Source of the DNA: Roseiarcus sp963813555
GTDB lineage: Bacteria; Pseudomonadota; Alphaproteobacteria; Rhizobiales; Beijerinckiaceae
DNA: 64,000 bases
NCBI GenBank assembly: GCA_963813555.1
Contig: CAWEZX010000018.1
Coordinates: 310,001 to 374,000 of the forward strand
Direction of reading: 5' to 3'
In this document: positions 8,218 to 18,013 of the stretch, in pieces
Position numbering within the stretch: the first letter of the stretch is position 1
Layout of the letters: each line of letters begins with the position of its first letter
The notes under the pieces: generated by a model
What the model saw: the letters and a program-made list of their open reading frames with translations, nothing else
What the model was told of the DNA's origin: nothing
Databases searched by the model: none
Made by a program: the position numbers and the translations under genes

Positions 8218-9225
8218 ATGCTGAACGATCGCAACCCCCATTGGGTCTATACCCAGACGATCAAGATGTTCGCCGCTCCCGCCTCTCCACCGTTCGAGGA
8301 CGAAGCCGAGCTCGAGCGGCATTGGGGGCGGATCTGGGGCATCGACAACGACGTCGGGCAGATCCGCAGCATTCTCGTGCACCGGCCTGGACCCGAGATG
8401 GCAGTGGTCGATCCCGCCAAGCGCATCCCCGAGATCGGCTCGTTCGGCGATGTCGATGAGGGGTGGTACTTCCAGAGCGAGACGCCGCCCGACGTGCCGG
8501 CAATGCAGGCCGAGCACGACGCGCTGGTGGCGGCCCTTAAGGCTGCCGGCATCGAGGTCTTGCACGCCGAAGGCGTCGAGGGCGGGCGGCTGAAATCCTG
8601 CTACACTCGTGACCCGTTCATCATGGTCAAGGGCGGCGCCATCGTTTGCCGCATGGGCGCGCGCATCCGTCGCGGCGAGGAGCTGGCGACCACTCGCACC
8701 CTCGCCAAAATCGGCATCCCGATCCTGCGCACCATCTCGGGCGCCGGCGTAATGGAGGGCGGAAGCTTCGCCTGGATCAATAGCAGCACGTCTGTGATCG
8801 GCGTCGGCGTACGCGTCAACCGCGACGGCGCGCTGCAGGTCGCCGAGGTCCTTAAGCGGCAGGGCGTCGAGCTCCTGATCGTCGATCTCGCCGGCTACGA
8901 GATCCATATCGACTCGTCCTTCCTGATGGTCGACAAGGATCTCGCTCTGGTGAACCCGTTCGGCCTTCCCTATTCCTTCATCGAGGAACTGAAGGCGCGT
9001 GGCATCCGCCTTGTAGAGATCGACCCGGCCGACGATCCCTGGATCAACAACTCCCTGGCCACCGCGCCCGGCCGGCTCCTGATGCCGGAGGGGGCGAGCA
9101 ACCGCACGCTCGACGCGCTTGCACGGCACGACGTGACCTGGACGACGATTCCCTACGCGGCGATGCACCAGAACGGCGGCGGCATCCACTGCTCGACAAC
9201 GCCGCTCCGGCGCGACAAGGTCTGA
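8218..9225 (+). CDS. Amidinohydrolase/amidinotransferase-family protein (DDAH/arginine deiminase fold)
   Basis: A 335-residue protein of the guanidino-group-modifying superfamily. Visible family features are TRDPF (131-134), MEGGSF (Glu180), EIHIDSSF (His230, Asp232) and the nucleophile motif GGGIHCSTTPL with Cys325. These are the Glu, His and Cys elements of the catalytic site, so a hydrolase or transferase acting on a guanidino compound such as methylarginine or creatine-like substrates is expected; the exact substrate cannot be read. The start at 8218 follows GGAGA; an in-frame extension back to 8077 looks non-coding. A DMGDH-like gene follows 53 bases downstream on the same strand, and a PotABCD importer lies nearby, which suggests a catabolic role. 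Confidence 0.8.
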   Translation: MLNDRNPHWVYTQTIKMFAAPASPPFEDEAELERHWGRIWGIDNDVGQIRSILVHRPGPEMAVVDPAKRIPEIGSFGDVDEGWYFQSETPPDVPAMQAEHDALVAALKAAGIEVLHAEGVEGGRLKSCYTRDPFIMVKGGAIVCRMGARIRRGEELATTRTLAKIGIPILRTISGAGVMEGGSFAWINSSTSVIGVGVRVNRDGALQVAEVLKRQGVELLIVDLAGYEIHIDSSFLMVDKDLALVNPFGLPYSFIEELKARGIRLVEIDPADDPWINNSLATAPGRLLMPEGASNRTLDALARHDVTWTTIPYAAMHQNGGGIHCSTTPLRRDKV

Positions 9226-9278
9226 GGCCTCGATCTCGGCGGCAGCCGAAAACATGGATACGAGCGTCGGAGGACCGC

Positions 9279-11756
9279 GTGAGCGATCTGCCAAAGCGGG
9301 CGCAAATTGTCATCGTGGGCGGAGGGATCGTCGGCTGCAGTGTCGCCTATCACCTGACACTACGCGGCTGCACGGACGTCCTGCTTCTCGAACGAAAGCA
9401 ACTCACTTGCGGAACGACGTGGCACGCCGCTGGTCTGGTTGGTCAGCTTCGCGCCACCCGCAATCTGACGAGGCTCGCACAATATACGACCGAGCTCTAC
9501 GAAATGCTCGAAAAGGAGACTGGCCAAGCGACCGGTTTCCGTCAGATCGGTTCGCTTGCCGTTGCGACGAGCGACGGCCGCATGGAGGAATTGAAGCGGG
9601 GCGCCTCCATGGCGCGCTCGTTCGGTCTGCAAGTCGATGTTGTCAGCGCGGAACGCGCTCTTGCGCTCTGGCCGTTTCTCAACGCCGACGATCTCTTGGG
9701 CGCGGTGCATCTGCCCAGAGACGGCCAGACCAATCCGATCGACACGACACAGGCGCTCGCGAGAGGCGCGCGGAGCCGCGGAGCGCGGCTCATCGAAGAC
9801 GCCAAGGTTGACCAGATCATCGTCGAAGACGGCAAGGCCATCGGCATTCGAGGCGCATTCGGCGACATCCAGGCCGACGTCATCGTGAACTGCGCTGGCA
9901 TGTGGGCGCGTGAGCTCGCCGCGAAAGCTGGGGCCGCAGTGCCTTTGCATGCGGCGGAACATTTCTACATCGTCACCGAACCGATCCCGGAGCTCACGCG
10001 CCACCTTCCTGTGTTGCGCGACGCGGACCGGTGCGCTTACTTCAAGGAGGATGCCGGCAAACTTCTGGTCGGATGGTTCGAGCCCGTCGCCAAGCCATGG
10101 GGAATGAACGGCATCCCCGAGGGCTTCTCGTTCGACCAATTGCCGGAAGATCTCGAGCACATCGAACCTCTGCTCGAGGCTGCGATCCACCGCGTTCCGG
10201 CGCTCGGCAAGGCGGGGATACAACTCTTCTTCAACGGGCCAGAAAGCTTCACGCCCGACGACCGCTACCTGCTTGGTGAGACGCCGGAAGTGCGCAACCT
10301 GTTTGTGGCGGCGGGATTTAACTCGATCGGCGTACAGTCGGCAGGCGGCGCGGGGAAGGTTCTGTCGGATTGGATCGTTGACGGGCATCCGCCCATGGAT
10401 CTGTGGGATGTCGACATCCGCCGCATGATGCCGTTCCAAAGGAATCGCGCGTGCCTGCGCGATCGCACGACGGAGACCCTGGGCCTGCTCTATGCCATGC
10501 ACCGGCCGTTTCGCCAGCCGGAATCGGCGCGCGGCGCACGCCGTTCCGTGCTGCATGATCGGCTCAAGGCGGCGGGCGCCTGTTTCGGCGAGGCCGCCGG
10601 CTGGGAACGCCCAAACTGGTACGCGCACGGGGAAGAGACGCCGCAATACCGATACAGTTACGGGCGGCAGAACTGGTTTCCACTTTCCGCCGACGAACAT
10701 CGCGCGGTTCGCGAGAGGGTCGGCCTGTTCGACCAATCGTCATTCGCGAAATTCGTCGTTGAGGGGTCGGAAGCGGAGAAGGTCCTCAACCGGATCTCAG
10801 CAAACGATGTCGCCGTTGCCGTCGGCAGAATCGTCTATACCCAGTGGCTCAACGAACGCGGCGGAATTGAAGCTGATTTGACAGTCACAAGAGAGGCCGC
10901 CGATCGCTATCTCGTTGTAACGGCTGCGACCTCCCAGACACGCGATCTCGCCTGGCTCAAGCGCAACATTCCGGAGGGTGCGCGAGTCGGCGTTCATGAT
11001 GTGACGTCCGGTCAGGCGGTTCTTGGCGTCATGGGGCCGCGGGCTCGCGATCTGCTGCAGCCCCTCACGGACGACGACCTGTCGAACGAAGCTTTCCCGC
11101 TCGCCACGTCGCAGCTCGTCGATCTCGGTTATGCGCGCGTGAGAGCGAGCCGCATCACTTACGTAGGCGAACTGGGTTGGGAGCTTTATATCCCCAGTGA
11201 ATTCGCTCAAGGCATCTTCGATACGATCAGCGAAGCCGGGCGCCCGGCCGGTCTCAAGCTCGCCGGCTATCATGCCATGAACTCGCTTCGCATTGAGAAG
11301 GGCTATCGTCATTGGGGCCACGACATTACGGACGAGGACACGCCGCTCGAAGCCGGCCTCAGTTTCGCAGTCGCGATGGATAAGCCCGGAGGGTTTATTG
11401 GACGCGAGGCTTTGCTCCGCCAGAAAGAGCGAGGGCTGGCTCGCCGGTTCGTCCAATTCGCGATGGAGGATGTCGAGCCGCTGCTTTATCACAATGAGCC
11501 GATCCTTCGCGAGGGCGAGATTGTCGGACGCATTACCTCGGGCATGTTCGGGTATACGATCGGCCGCGCGATCGGTCTCGGCTATGTTGAAAACGCCGGC
11601 GAGGGTGTGACGCCGGAATTCATCCAAGGCGGTCGGTTCGAGATCGAGGTGGCGGGGACCAGATTCCGCGCAAAGGGTTCGCTCAAGCCGCTGTATGACC
11701 CCGAAAACCTCCGAGTGAAAGACGTCGAGGGGCGAACGCTAAAGCACGTCGCCTAG
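9279..11756 (+). CDS. Dimethylglycine/sarcosine dehydrogenase-like flavoprotein with aminomethyltransferase domain
   Basis: An 825-residue two-domain protein. The N-terminal DAO-type FAD domain (about 1-390) opens with the dinucleotide fold VIVGGGIVGCSVAYHL and has CGTTWHAAGLVG, whose His49 matches the histidine that carries covalent FAD in dimethylglycine dehydrogenases. The C-terminal half (about 430-820) is a GcvT-like folate-binding domain (YSYGRQNWFPLS, LFDQSSFAKF, YVGELGWELYIP, GYRHWGHDITDEDTPLEAGL). Such enzymes oxidatively demethylate N-methyl amines and pass the one-carbon unit to tetrahydrofolate. The GTG start follows GGAGGA. It lies between the amidinohydrolase and a second flavoprotein, probably one transcript. 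Substrate choice among sarcosine, dimethylglycine or another N-methyl compound is open. Confidence 0.85.
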   Translation: MSDLPKRAQIVIVGGGIVGCSVAYHLTLRGCTDVLLLERKQLTCGTTWHAAGLVGQLRATRNLTRLAQYTTELYEMLEKETGQATGFRQIGSLAVATSDGRMEELKRGASMARSFGLQVDVVSAERALALWPFLNADDLLGAVHLPRDGQTNPIDTTQALARGARSRGARLIEDAKVDQIIVEDGKAIGIRGAFGDIQADVIVNCAGMWARELAAKAGAAVPLHAAEHFYIVTEPIPELTRHLPVLRDADRCAYFKEDAGKLLVGWFEPVAKPWGMNGIPEGFSFDQLPEDLEHIEPLLEAAIHRVPALGKAGIQLFFNGPESFTPDDRYLLGETPEVRNLFVAAGFNSIGVQSAGGAGKVLSDWIVDGHPPMDLWDVDIRRMMPFQRNRACLRDRTTETLGLLYAMHRPFRQPESARGARRSVLHDRLKAAGACFGEAAGWERPNWYAHGEETPQYRYSYGRQNWFPLSADEHRAVRERVGLFDQSSFAKFVVEGSEAEKVLNRISANDVAVAVGRIVYTQWLNERGGIEADLTVTREAADRYLVVTAATSQTRDLAWLKRNIPEGARVGVHDVTSGQAVLGVMGPRARDLLQPLTDDDLSNEAFPLATSQLVDLGYARVRASRITYVGELGWELYIPSEFAQGIFDTISEAGRPAGLKLAGYHAMNSLRIEKGYRHWGHDITDEDTPLEAGLSFAVAMDKPGGFIGREALLRQKERGLARRFVQFAMEDVEPLLYHNEPILREGEIVGRITSGMFGYTIGRAIGLGYVENAGEGVTPEFIQGGRFEIEVAGTRFRAKGSLKPLYDPENLRVKDVEGRTLKHVA

Positions 11757-11772
11757 ACGCAATCGGACAATC

Positions 11773-13077
11773 ATGGCCGACGCTATCGAACCTGAAAGAA
11801 ACAGCCTTCCGCCCAGCCTCTATGCTGAAACTGCGCGAGATACGGTCGCAACCCCTGCCCTTCGCGGCGACAAGCGCTCGGGCGTCGTCGTGATCGGCGG
11901 CGGCTTCACAGGATTGTCGACGGCCCTCCATCTCGCTCAGCGCGGCGCAGATGTGACGGTTTTGGAAGCACGAGAGCCTGGATGGGGCGCCTCGGGCCGC
12001 AATGGCGGCCAAGTGAACCCGGGGCTCAAACATGAACCTGAGGAAATAGAGCGCCATTTCGGCCGGGATTTGGGACGGCGAATGGTGTCGCTCTCGGGCG
12101 GCGCTCCGGACCGTGTCTTCGCCCTTATTCGAGAGCTTCAGATCAGATGTGAGGCAAACCAGGGCGGCACGATCCGCGCGGCCTTCTCAAAGGGTTCGGC
12201 CAAATTTCTTCGCCGGGCCACAATGGGTTGGAAAGATCGCGGAGCGCCGGTCGAATTGCTGGAGCGCGACGCGGTCGCGCATGCGACCGGCGCGGAGCGT
12301 TATCTCTGCGGGGCACTTGACCGACGAGGTGGCTCGCTCAATCCGCTTGGCTATGCTCGCGGGCTGGCGGACGTCGCCATTCGCGCCGGCGCCGCCATCC
12401 ATGGCGCGACGAAGGCTACCGCCGTGGAGCGACGAGGCGCGTCATGGGCCGTTGTGACTCCGGGAGGGACCGTCACCGCGGACTGGCTCGTGCTCGCAAC
12501 AAACGGCTATACGGACGAGCTTTGGTCGGGACTTCGGCAGACCCTTATCCCCGTCTACAGCGGGATCGTGGCGACCGGACCGCTCCCGCAGGACATCGCA
12601 AGGCGAATTTTGCCGATGGGAACCGTCCTCTATGAGCACGAAGACATCACGGTTTACTATCGGCTTGACGTCTCCAACCGGCTTCTGATGGGCGGACGGA
12701 GCCGACTGCGGACGCTCGAAAGCGCCAGCGATTTTCTCGATCTCATCGCCTACGCGAAGCGGCTTTGGCCCTTTATGGGCAATCCTCGGTGGACGCATGG
12801 CTGGAACGGCCAACTGGCGCTCACTTTGGATCACTACCCTCACCTTAATGAGCCGGCCGACAAGGTCATCGCTTGCCTCGGGTACAATGGCCGCGGCGTC
12901 GCGATGGCGACCGCAATGGGGGCTGAAATAGCCCGTCGCATCACGGGAACGGCGGCGGCGGACCTGGATATGCCAGTGAAGTCGGCTCTGGAGCCCGTCC
13001 GTTTACACCGGTTTTGGCCAATCGGTGTCACCGCCAGGGTTGCATATGGTCGTCTTATAAGGGTCCTCGGACTGTAG
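11773..13077 (+). CDS. FAD-dependent amine oxidoreductase, gamma-glutamylputrescine oxidase (PuuB)-like
   Basis: A 434-residue DAO-superfamily protein. The Rossmann motif VVVIGGGFTGLSTALHLAQRGADVTVLEA is near residue 38, followed by GWGASGRNGGQVNPGLKH, the Arg-Asn-Gly-Gly signature of the PuuB/OrdL group. The C-terminal FAD contact is CLGYNGRGVAMATAMG near 375. PuuB-type enzymes oxidise gamma-glutamylated amines; relatives oxidise other amines. It starts 16 bases after the DMGDH-like gene. With that neighbour and a spermidine/putrescine-type importer nearby, an amine-oxidation step is the likely role. The substrate is not determined. Confidence 0.82.
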   Translation: MADAIEPERNSLPPSLYAETARDTVATPALRGDKRSGVVVIGGGFTGLSTALHLAQRGADVTVLEAREPGWGASGRNGGQVNPGLKHEPEEIERHFGRDLGRRMVSLSGGAPDRVFALIRELQIRCEANQGGTIRAAFSKGSAKFLRRATMGWKDRGAPVELLERDAVAHATGAERYLCGALDRRGGSLNPLGYARGLADVAIRAGAAIHGATKATAVERRGASWAVVTPGGTVTADWLVLATNGYTDELWSGLRQTLIPVYSGIVATGPLPQDIARRILPMGTVLYEHEDITVYYRLDVSNRLLMGGRSRLRTLESASDFLDLIAYAKRLWPFMGNPRWTHGWNGQLALTLDHYPHLNEPADKVIACLGYNGRGVAMATAMGAEIARRITGTAAADLDMPVKSALEPVRLHRFWPIGVTARVAYGRLIRVLGL

Positions 13078-13261
13078 ATCGTTCGAGCCACCGCCGCATC
13101 GACCGGTCTTTTCAAGTTCTATGGCGCACCGGGCGAAGTCCGGCGCAAGAAGGCTCGCGTCCGGACAACCTCACATTCTGGACGAACCGGAGATCGCTTT
13201 CGCTCAGATCGAATCGCGCTCGCAACAGATTTCCCGACGGGTGCTGCCCGATGCCAGGTCC

Positions 13262-14884
13262 TCAGGCGCCCTGCGGCAGCCACCAGTCCGTGCCGCGCGG
13301 CGTGTTGACATATTCCGGCCAGCGGTAATGGATCGGCGCCTGAAAGTCCTTCGGCAGGAGCGGCGCGAGCCACGTCTTGCTCTCGACGCCCCCGCCTGTG
13401 CGCTCGCGGAACTCGGCCTGCGCCGCCGCGAGGGCTTGCGGATCGGTCATGAGATCGACCAAGCTGCCAGCGATGACGCGAGCGGCGGCCTGGACGGTTG
13501 GATCGATCGTCGCGGGGAAACCCCCGAGCGCGTTCCACACCCAGGCCGGATATTGATAGCCCGGCCGCGGCGCCGCGAGCATCGCGCGCCCGACATAGAC
13601 GTGCGCCGTCGGGCACTGCCAAGTGTATTCCGTGTAGTCGTCGGATGTGTAGTTCTTTTGCCAGGGCGGCAGGATGGCGCGCAGGCGCGCCTCGTCCTCT
13701 TCTGGCGTCGTTAGCGCCGTCATGGCGGGATGGATGGGATCCTCCATCGGCTCGAGTCCCAGATTCTTCTGGATCTCGCGGCCAAACCGCTTGGCCTCCT
13801 CGCCCCAGCGGGGCGCGCCGCCGAGCACGAGATTGCCATAGGCGAGCGACGCCAGCGCATGGTTGGGTAGGCCCGGACGGGTCTTGGTCACCCATTCCTT
13901 GCGCACGATGCAATGGGTGATCCGCGCGACATTGTCGGCGTTGTTGTCAAGGACCGCGAAGATGCGTTCCTGCATTTCCAGGGTCGGACAACGGCTCGAA
14001 TATTGGATCTGACTGAAATTCGGAGCGAGATTGTCGGCCGTCGCTTGGCCCGCGGCGAGAAGCGCCTCGTTGATCGTCCAAGTGCCCGTATGCGGCAGCA
14101 TGGCTTCCTTGGTCATCTTGCTCGTCATGTACATGAGGCAGACAGCGTCGATCGCGCCAGGCGCCCGCGCCATCGTGTGGGCTGAAGCACCTTCGCCCGC
14201 GCCCATGCCGGACCATTCCTCAGGGTGCGGGCACTCGAAGCTGTACATCCGGCTCCAGTAGCTGCCGCAATGGGTGTCCCAGGTCACCGTGTTGGCGTGC
14301 GCGGTGCTGAAGGCCGGGTGAAAGGCGATGGTTGCGTCAAGGTCGTCATAATAGCCATGGGCAGCGTGCACGGGCTTCGAGCCGCACACCTTCTCCGCGG
14401 GCTCCCCGAAAAAGACAAGCTTGCCGGGCAGGCCGTGCTTCTCCATCGCCGCCTTGGCCGCCAGCAGGCCGCCCAGCGCGCCGAGCCCCAGCGCCGAATG
14501 GGGATCGGTATGACCGGCGGCATATCTGTGGACGCCGTCGCGCGGCTTCTCAAAAGGCGTCGGATCCTGGCTGTTGCCGGGAACGGCGTCGTATTCGGCG
14601 TAAGTGGCGATGAGCGGCTTGCCTTTGCCGAACGTGGCGCGGAAGGCCGTCGGCATGGTCGCCGTGCCCTCTTCCACTTCGAAGCCTTGCTCGCGCAGCA
14701 GCTTCACGTACCACGCTGCGGATCGATATTCCCGCCAAGCCGGCTCGTGGAAGTTCCATACCTCCGTATGGCGCTCCGACAGCCAGGCCGCCTGCGCCTT
14801 GACCCAGTCCAAGGCGGTCTGCTTGGCCGGCGTCAGCGCGGCCGGACCCCAATCGCGGGTGGCGGCCGAATGGTCATTCGGCAT
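13262..14884 (-). CDS. M20-family amidohydrolase (AbgB-like)
   Basis: About 540 residues of the M20 peptidase/amidohydrolase superfamily, close to p-aminobenzoyl-glutamate hydrolase subunit B-like proteins. Visible are ATYAEYDAVPGN, AAGHTDPHSALGLGAL (metal-binding region), FFGEPAEKVCGSK with the acidic catalytic site, and SSRCPTLEMQ in the dimerisation lid. I chose the ATG at 14884 because GGAG lies about 8 bases upstream; an in-frame TTG at 14923 sits inside a hairpin region. It is the last gene of the minus-strand transporter operon, 85 bases after the binding-protein gene. That suggests it cleaves an amide bond in the imported compound or an intermediate. Confidence 0.8.
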   Translation of the reverse strand: MPNDHSAATRDWGPAALTPAKQTALDWVKAQAAWLSERHTEVWNFHEPAWREYRSAAWYVKLLREQGFEVEEGTATMPTAFRATFGKGKPLIATYAEYDAVPGNSQDPTPFEKPRDGVHRYAAGHTDPHSALGLGALGGLLAAKAAMEKHGLPGKLVFFGEPAEKVCGSKPVHAAHGYYDDLDATIAFHPAFSTAHANTVTWDTHCGSYWSRMYSFECPHPEEWSGMGAGEGASAHTMARAPGAIDAVCLMYMTSKMTKEAMLPHTGTWTINEALLAAGQATADNLAPNFSQIQYSSRCPTLEMQERIFAVLDNNADNVARITHCIVRKEWVTKTRPGLPNHALASLAYGNLVLGGAPRWGEEAKRFGREIQKNLGLEPMEDPIHPAMTALTTPEEDEARLRAILPPWQKNYTSDDYTEYTWQCPTAHVYVGRAMLAAPRPGYQYPAWVWNALGGFPATIDPTVQAAARVIAGSLVDLMTDPQALAAAQAEFRERTGGGVESKTWLAPLLPKDFQAPIHYRWPEYVNTPRGTDWWLPQGA

Positions 14885-14924
14885 CAGGGGCTCCGTGGAA
14901 CCTGAGGAAAGAGGGCAGGGCAAG

Positions 14925-14955
14925 GACGCCGGTGGGCTGTGGCGCCCCCGGCGTC
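14925..14955 (-). promoter_or_regulatory. Intercistronic stem-loop between binding-protein and M20 genes
   Basis: Perfect 8-bp arms GACGCCGG (14925-14932) and CCGGCGTC (14948-14955), with a GC-rich loop and no T-tract. Its position between a binding-protein gene and a downstream enzyme gene fits an mRNA-stabilising or partial-attenuation hairpin that raises binding-protein levels relative to the rest of the operon. Confidence 0.55.
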
Positions 14956-14968
14956 GGGTCGGATGAGG

Positions 14969-16159
14969 TCAGCCGACGATGAAGGCGTTCCAGCGCTTGA
15001 CGATGTCGTTGATGTTGTTCGTCCACCATTGGGTATCGAAGTTGATCAGCTTGCTCTTGATATCGGGCGCGGTGGGCAGGAGTTTGAGCCGCTCCGCCGA
15101 AAGGTAGCCCGCCGACTTGTTGTTGACGAAGCCGTAGGGGATTAGCGAGGAGAGCCGAGCCTGCGGCACGGCCATGGTGATGAAGGCCGTGAACTTTTGC
15201 GCGTTCGCGGCGTTGGCGGCGCCCTTGATGACGGCCCAGCAGTCGTTGCGCAGCAGCTGATCCTGCCAGACGATCTCCACCGGTGCCTTATTCGCCTGGA
15301 TCGCCGCGATGCGGCCGTTCCAGGCGGTCGCCATCACCACCTCGTCGTCATTTAGCAACTGCGCCGGGATGGCGCCGGCGTCCCACCATTTGGTCACATT
15401 GGGCTTGATCTTGCCGAGGCTCACGAAAGCCTTGTCGAGATCGATCGGATAGACCTTGTCGGCCGGCACGCCGGTCGCCATGGTCGCGACCTCAAGGTCG
15501 GCGTTCGATCCGCTGGCGCCCGACTGCAGGGACCGGGGGCCGGGGAAATTGGTCGTGTCCCAAAGATCCTTGTTGTCCTTCGGCGCCTTCCCTTTGAACG
15601 CGTCGGTGCGGTAGGCGTAAATCTGCGCGTAGGGCAGCATGTTCACGTAGAGTTTCTGTCGGAACACCGGGTCGATATTGTCGACGTCGAACAGCGAGTA
15701 GTCGATCGGCTCCCAGTACTCGCCCTGCTTGGCGAGGTTGAGAACATCGGCGCCGTCCAGCTCGGTCACGTCGTATTCGATGCTCTTGCTGTCGACCATC
15801 GCCTTGACCTTGGCCGGGTCGGGCCCTTCCGCCTCGATGACCTTGATGCCCGACAATTCCTCGAAGGGCTTGAAATAGGCCTTGCGCTGCGCGTCCTGCA
15901 ACGCTCCCCCATAGGAGCACACGCGCACCGTGCCGCTGCCCTTGAGCTTGTCGGGGATCGAATCGATCTTCGGCAGCTCGACATCGGCCGCCAGCGCTGC
16001 AGCCGGAAAGGCAAAAGGCTCGCTCAGCGCCGCTGCGGCCGCCACGGTCAGGCCGTAGCGCGCGGCGTTTGCGATGAACTGGCGCCGCGAATAGTCGGCG
16101 ACATGCGGGGGCTGCCCCGCCATCGCGGCCAGCGCCCGTTTGATCTTTTCGTCCATCAT
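14969..16159 (-). CDS. ABC transporter substrate-binding protein, PotD/extracellular type 1, Tat-exported
   Basis: A 396-residue periplasmic binding protein. The N-terminus has a twin-arginine signal, SRRQFIANAARYGLTVAAAAAL, at about 24-45 with cleavage near ALAADVE. The mature part opens with GTVRVCSYGGALQDAQRKAYFKPFEE, typical of the spermidine/putrescine-type family, and later shows AWNGRIAAIQANKAPVEIVW. It belongs with the two minus-strand permeases just upstream and the divergent ATPase gene. The Tat rather than Sec signal is slightly unusual but common for this subfamily in alphaproteobacteria. The ligand is probably an amine, polyamine or methylated amino acid. Confidence 0.85.
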   Translation of the reverse strand: MMDEKIKRALAAMAGQPPHVADYSRRQFIANAARYGLTVAAAAALSEPFAFPAAALAADVELPKIDSIPDKLKGSGTVRVCSYGGALQDAQRKAYFKPFEELSGIKVIEAEGPDPAKVKAMVDSKSIEYDVTELDGADVLNLAKQGEYWEPIDYSLFDVDNIDPVFRQKLYVNMLPYAQIYAYRTDAFKGKAPKDNKDLWDTTNFPGPRSLQSGASGSNADLEVATMATGVPADKVYPIDLDKAFVSLGKIKPNVTKWWDAGAIPAQLLNDDEVVMATAWNGRIAAIQANKAPVEIVWQDQLLRNDCWAVIKGAANAANAQKFTAFITMAVPQARLSSLIPYGFVNNKSAGYLSAERLKLLPTAPDIKSKLINFDTQWWTNNINDIVKRWNAFIVG

Positions 16160-16207
16160 TTCCTCCCTTTCGACGTTGCTAACGGTTGGAACCCTATCTG
16201 CCGAAAG

Positions 16208-17014
16208 CTATCGGCCAACTGGGGCGGTGCGAAGACGCTCGGAGCGGCGGCGCAGCAGCTCGGCGCCCACCATCAGGCTCGTCGTGATCGTGATCAAGAG
16301 GGTCGAAACCGAAGCAAGCGTCGGGTCGATGTCAAATCGGATCTGTTCCCACATCCGCCGCGGCAGGGTAACCGCAGTCGTACCGGAAAGAAACAGGGCG
16401 ACGAGCAATTCGTCGAAAGAGGTGATGAAGGCGAAGACAGCGCCGGCGAAGATGCCAGGCCGGATCAGCGGCAGGGTGACTTGGCGGAACGTTGCCCAGG
16501 GGCTGGCGCCCAGACTGAGCGCTGCATATTCGAGACGGCGATCGAGCCCATAGAGCGCCGAGGAGACATTGATCACCACGAAGGGCACGGCAAGCGCGGT
16601 GTGGCCGAGGACGAGCGCCAGCGGCCGGCCGACCAGGCCGTATCGCGCATAGACGAAGTAGAGCCCGATTGCGACAATGATTCCCGGCGCAATCACCGGC
16701 GACAGGATAAGAGCATTCACGAGCTTCTTGCCCGCGAACTTGCCGCGGACCAGGCCAATCGCGGCCGGCGTTCCCAGAAGCGTCGAGAGCGCGGTGACAA
16801 CAAGGCCGACCCAAATGCTGAGCCAGGCGGAATCCGTCCAGGCGGAGCGGGTGAGGAAATTGGCGTACCATTGCAGGCTGAAACCCGGCGGCGGGAAAGT
16901 CAGATACTTGCCCGAGGAAAAGGACAGCGGGATGACGATGAAGATCGGGAACAGCAGATAGGCGAAGATCAGGATCACAAGGCCATAGAAAACGGTGCGC
17001 CAGACGGCGCCCAT
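16208..17014 (-). CDS. ABC importer permease, PotC-type
   Basis: A 268-residue membrane protein with about six hydrophobic helices, beginning MGAVWRTVFYGLVILIFAYLLFP. The cytoplasmic loop YAALSLGASPWATFRQVTLPLIRPGI is the EAA motif that docks to the ATPase. The start is fixed by a TGATG overlap with the stop of the upstream permease at 17014, indicating translational coupling. The longer open frame back to 17338 is not coding. Confidence 0.88.
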   Translation of the reverse strand: MGAVWRTVFYGLVILIFAYLLFPIFIVIPLSFSSGKYLTFPPPGFSLQWYANFLTRSAWTDSAWLSIWVGLVVTALSTLLGTPAAIGLVRGKFAGKKLVNALILSPVIAPGIIVAIGLYFVYARYGLVGRPLALVLGHTALAVPFVVINVSSALYGLDRRLEYAALSLGASPWATFRQVTLPLIRPGIFAGAVFAFITSFDELLVALFLSGTTAVTLPRRMWEQIRFDIDPTLASVSTLLITITTSLMVGAELLRRRSERLRTAPVGR

Positions 17015-17901
17015 CAGCGTTGACCCTGGAAAATCTTCTCGATTCCCATGATGCGGGTAAAGCCGGCGAAGATGGCCAGCACGACGACTAGAAGCACCAC
17101 CGCCATGGCGGCTGCCTGGGACCAGTCGAGAATGTTCACCTGATTGCCAATCAGGATCGAGATCATCAGGTCGCCGGGGCCGCCGACCAAAGAGGGCGTA
17201 ATGTAGAAGCCGATCGCCAGAGTGAAGACCAGGATGCAGCCGGCCGAAATGCCAGGCAGGGATAGCGGCAGCAGGACCTGCCGGAACACGGCGAGAGGCC
17301 GGGCGCCGAGGCCCTCGGCGGCGCGGATGAGCCGCCAATCCAGGCTCTTCAAGGTCGAGTAGATCGGGAGCACCATGAAGGGCAGCAGGACGTGGATCAT
17401 CGCCACGCAGACCGCAAAGCGCGTGTTGAGGAGCTGCAGCGGCCGGTCGATGAGCCCCGTGGCGATGAGGAAATCATTGATGATGCCGCGCCGCTCGAGC
17501 AGCACCATCCAGGCGTAGGTCCGGACGAGGATGCTGGTCCAGAACGGGATGAGGACGAGGATAATGAGAAGGTTCGCGGTCGATTGCTTGCAGCGGGCCA
17601 GGAACAGGGCGACCGGATAGGCGAGCAGGAGGCAGGCGACGGTAACGATCAGGCTGATCGTCGCGGTGATCTGCATGACGCGCCAGAAGACGCTGTCCTG
17701 CAGCAGCGCGCCGAAGACCCTGAGGGTCCATCCTCCCTGGTACACGCTGCGCTGCAGCATGAGGAGGACGGGATAGGCGTAGAAAACCAGCAGGTAGAGG
17801 ACGAGAGGCGCGGCGAGAAGGGCGCTGGGCGAGGGTCTTGCTGAGGCGCCCAGGGAGAATATGCTCGGGGAGGATCTGCGGTTAAGCATCGCCCTTGCCA
17901 C
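17014..17901 (-). CDS. ABC importer permease, PotB-type
   Basis: About 295 residues with a hydrophobic start of the domain at LLAAPLVLYLLVFYAYPVLLML and further helices. The EAA motif reads RAAEGLGARPLAVFRQVLLPLSLPGI near 210. It is the first gene of the minus-strand transport operon and overlaps the next permease by the TGATG arrangement. An alternative ATG at 17889 (MLNRR) is equally plausible. It faces the ATPase gene across a divergent promoter region. Confidence 0.88.
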   Translation of the reverse strand: MARAMLNRRSSPSIFSLGASARPSPSALLAAPLVLYLLVFYAYPVLLMLQRSVYQGGWTLRVFGALLQDSVFWRVMQITATISLIVTVACLLLAYPVALFLARCKQSTANLLIILVLIPFWTSILVRTYAWMVLLERRGIINDFLIATGLIDRPLQLLNTRFAVCVAMIHVLLPFMVLPIYSTLKSLDWRLIRAAEGLGARPLAVFRQVLLPLSLPGISAGCILVFTLAIGFYITPSLVGGPGDLMISILIGNQVNILDWSQAAAMAVVLLVVVLAIFAGFTRIMGIEKIFQGQR

Positions 17902-18013
17902 TCAGTCCCGCATAACGCGCAGCAGCAACAAGTCTATCGGCAATCCGGCGGCGGCGTCAAAAGTCTTTTTGGGCCATCGTCGGGGGGCTGGCTCGACAAT
18001 CGGCTCGCAGCCT

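Noticed and set aside
16103..17023. Plus-strand open frame of 306 codons
   Set aside because: Antisense to the PotC-type permease; Arg/Asp-rich low-complexity product.
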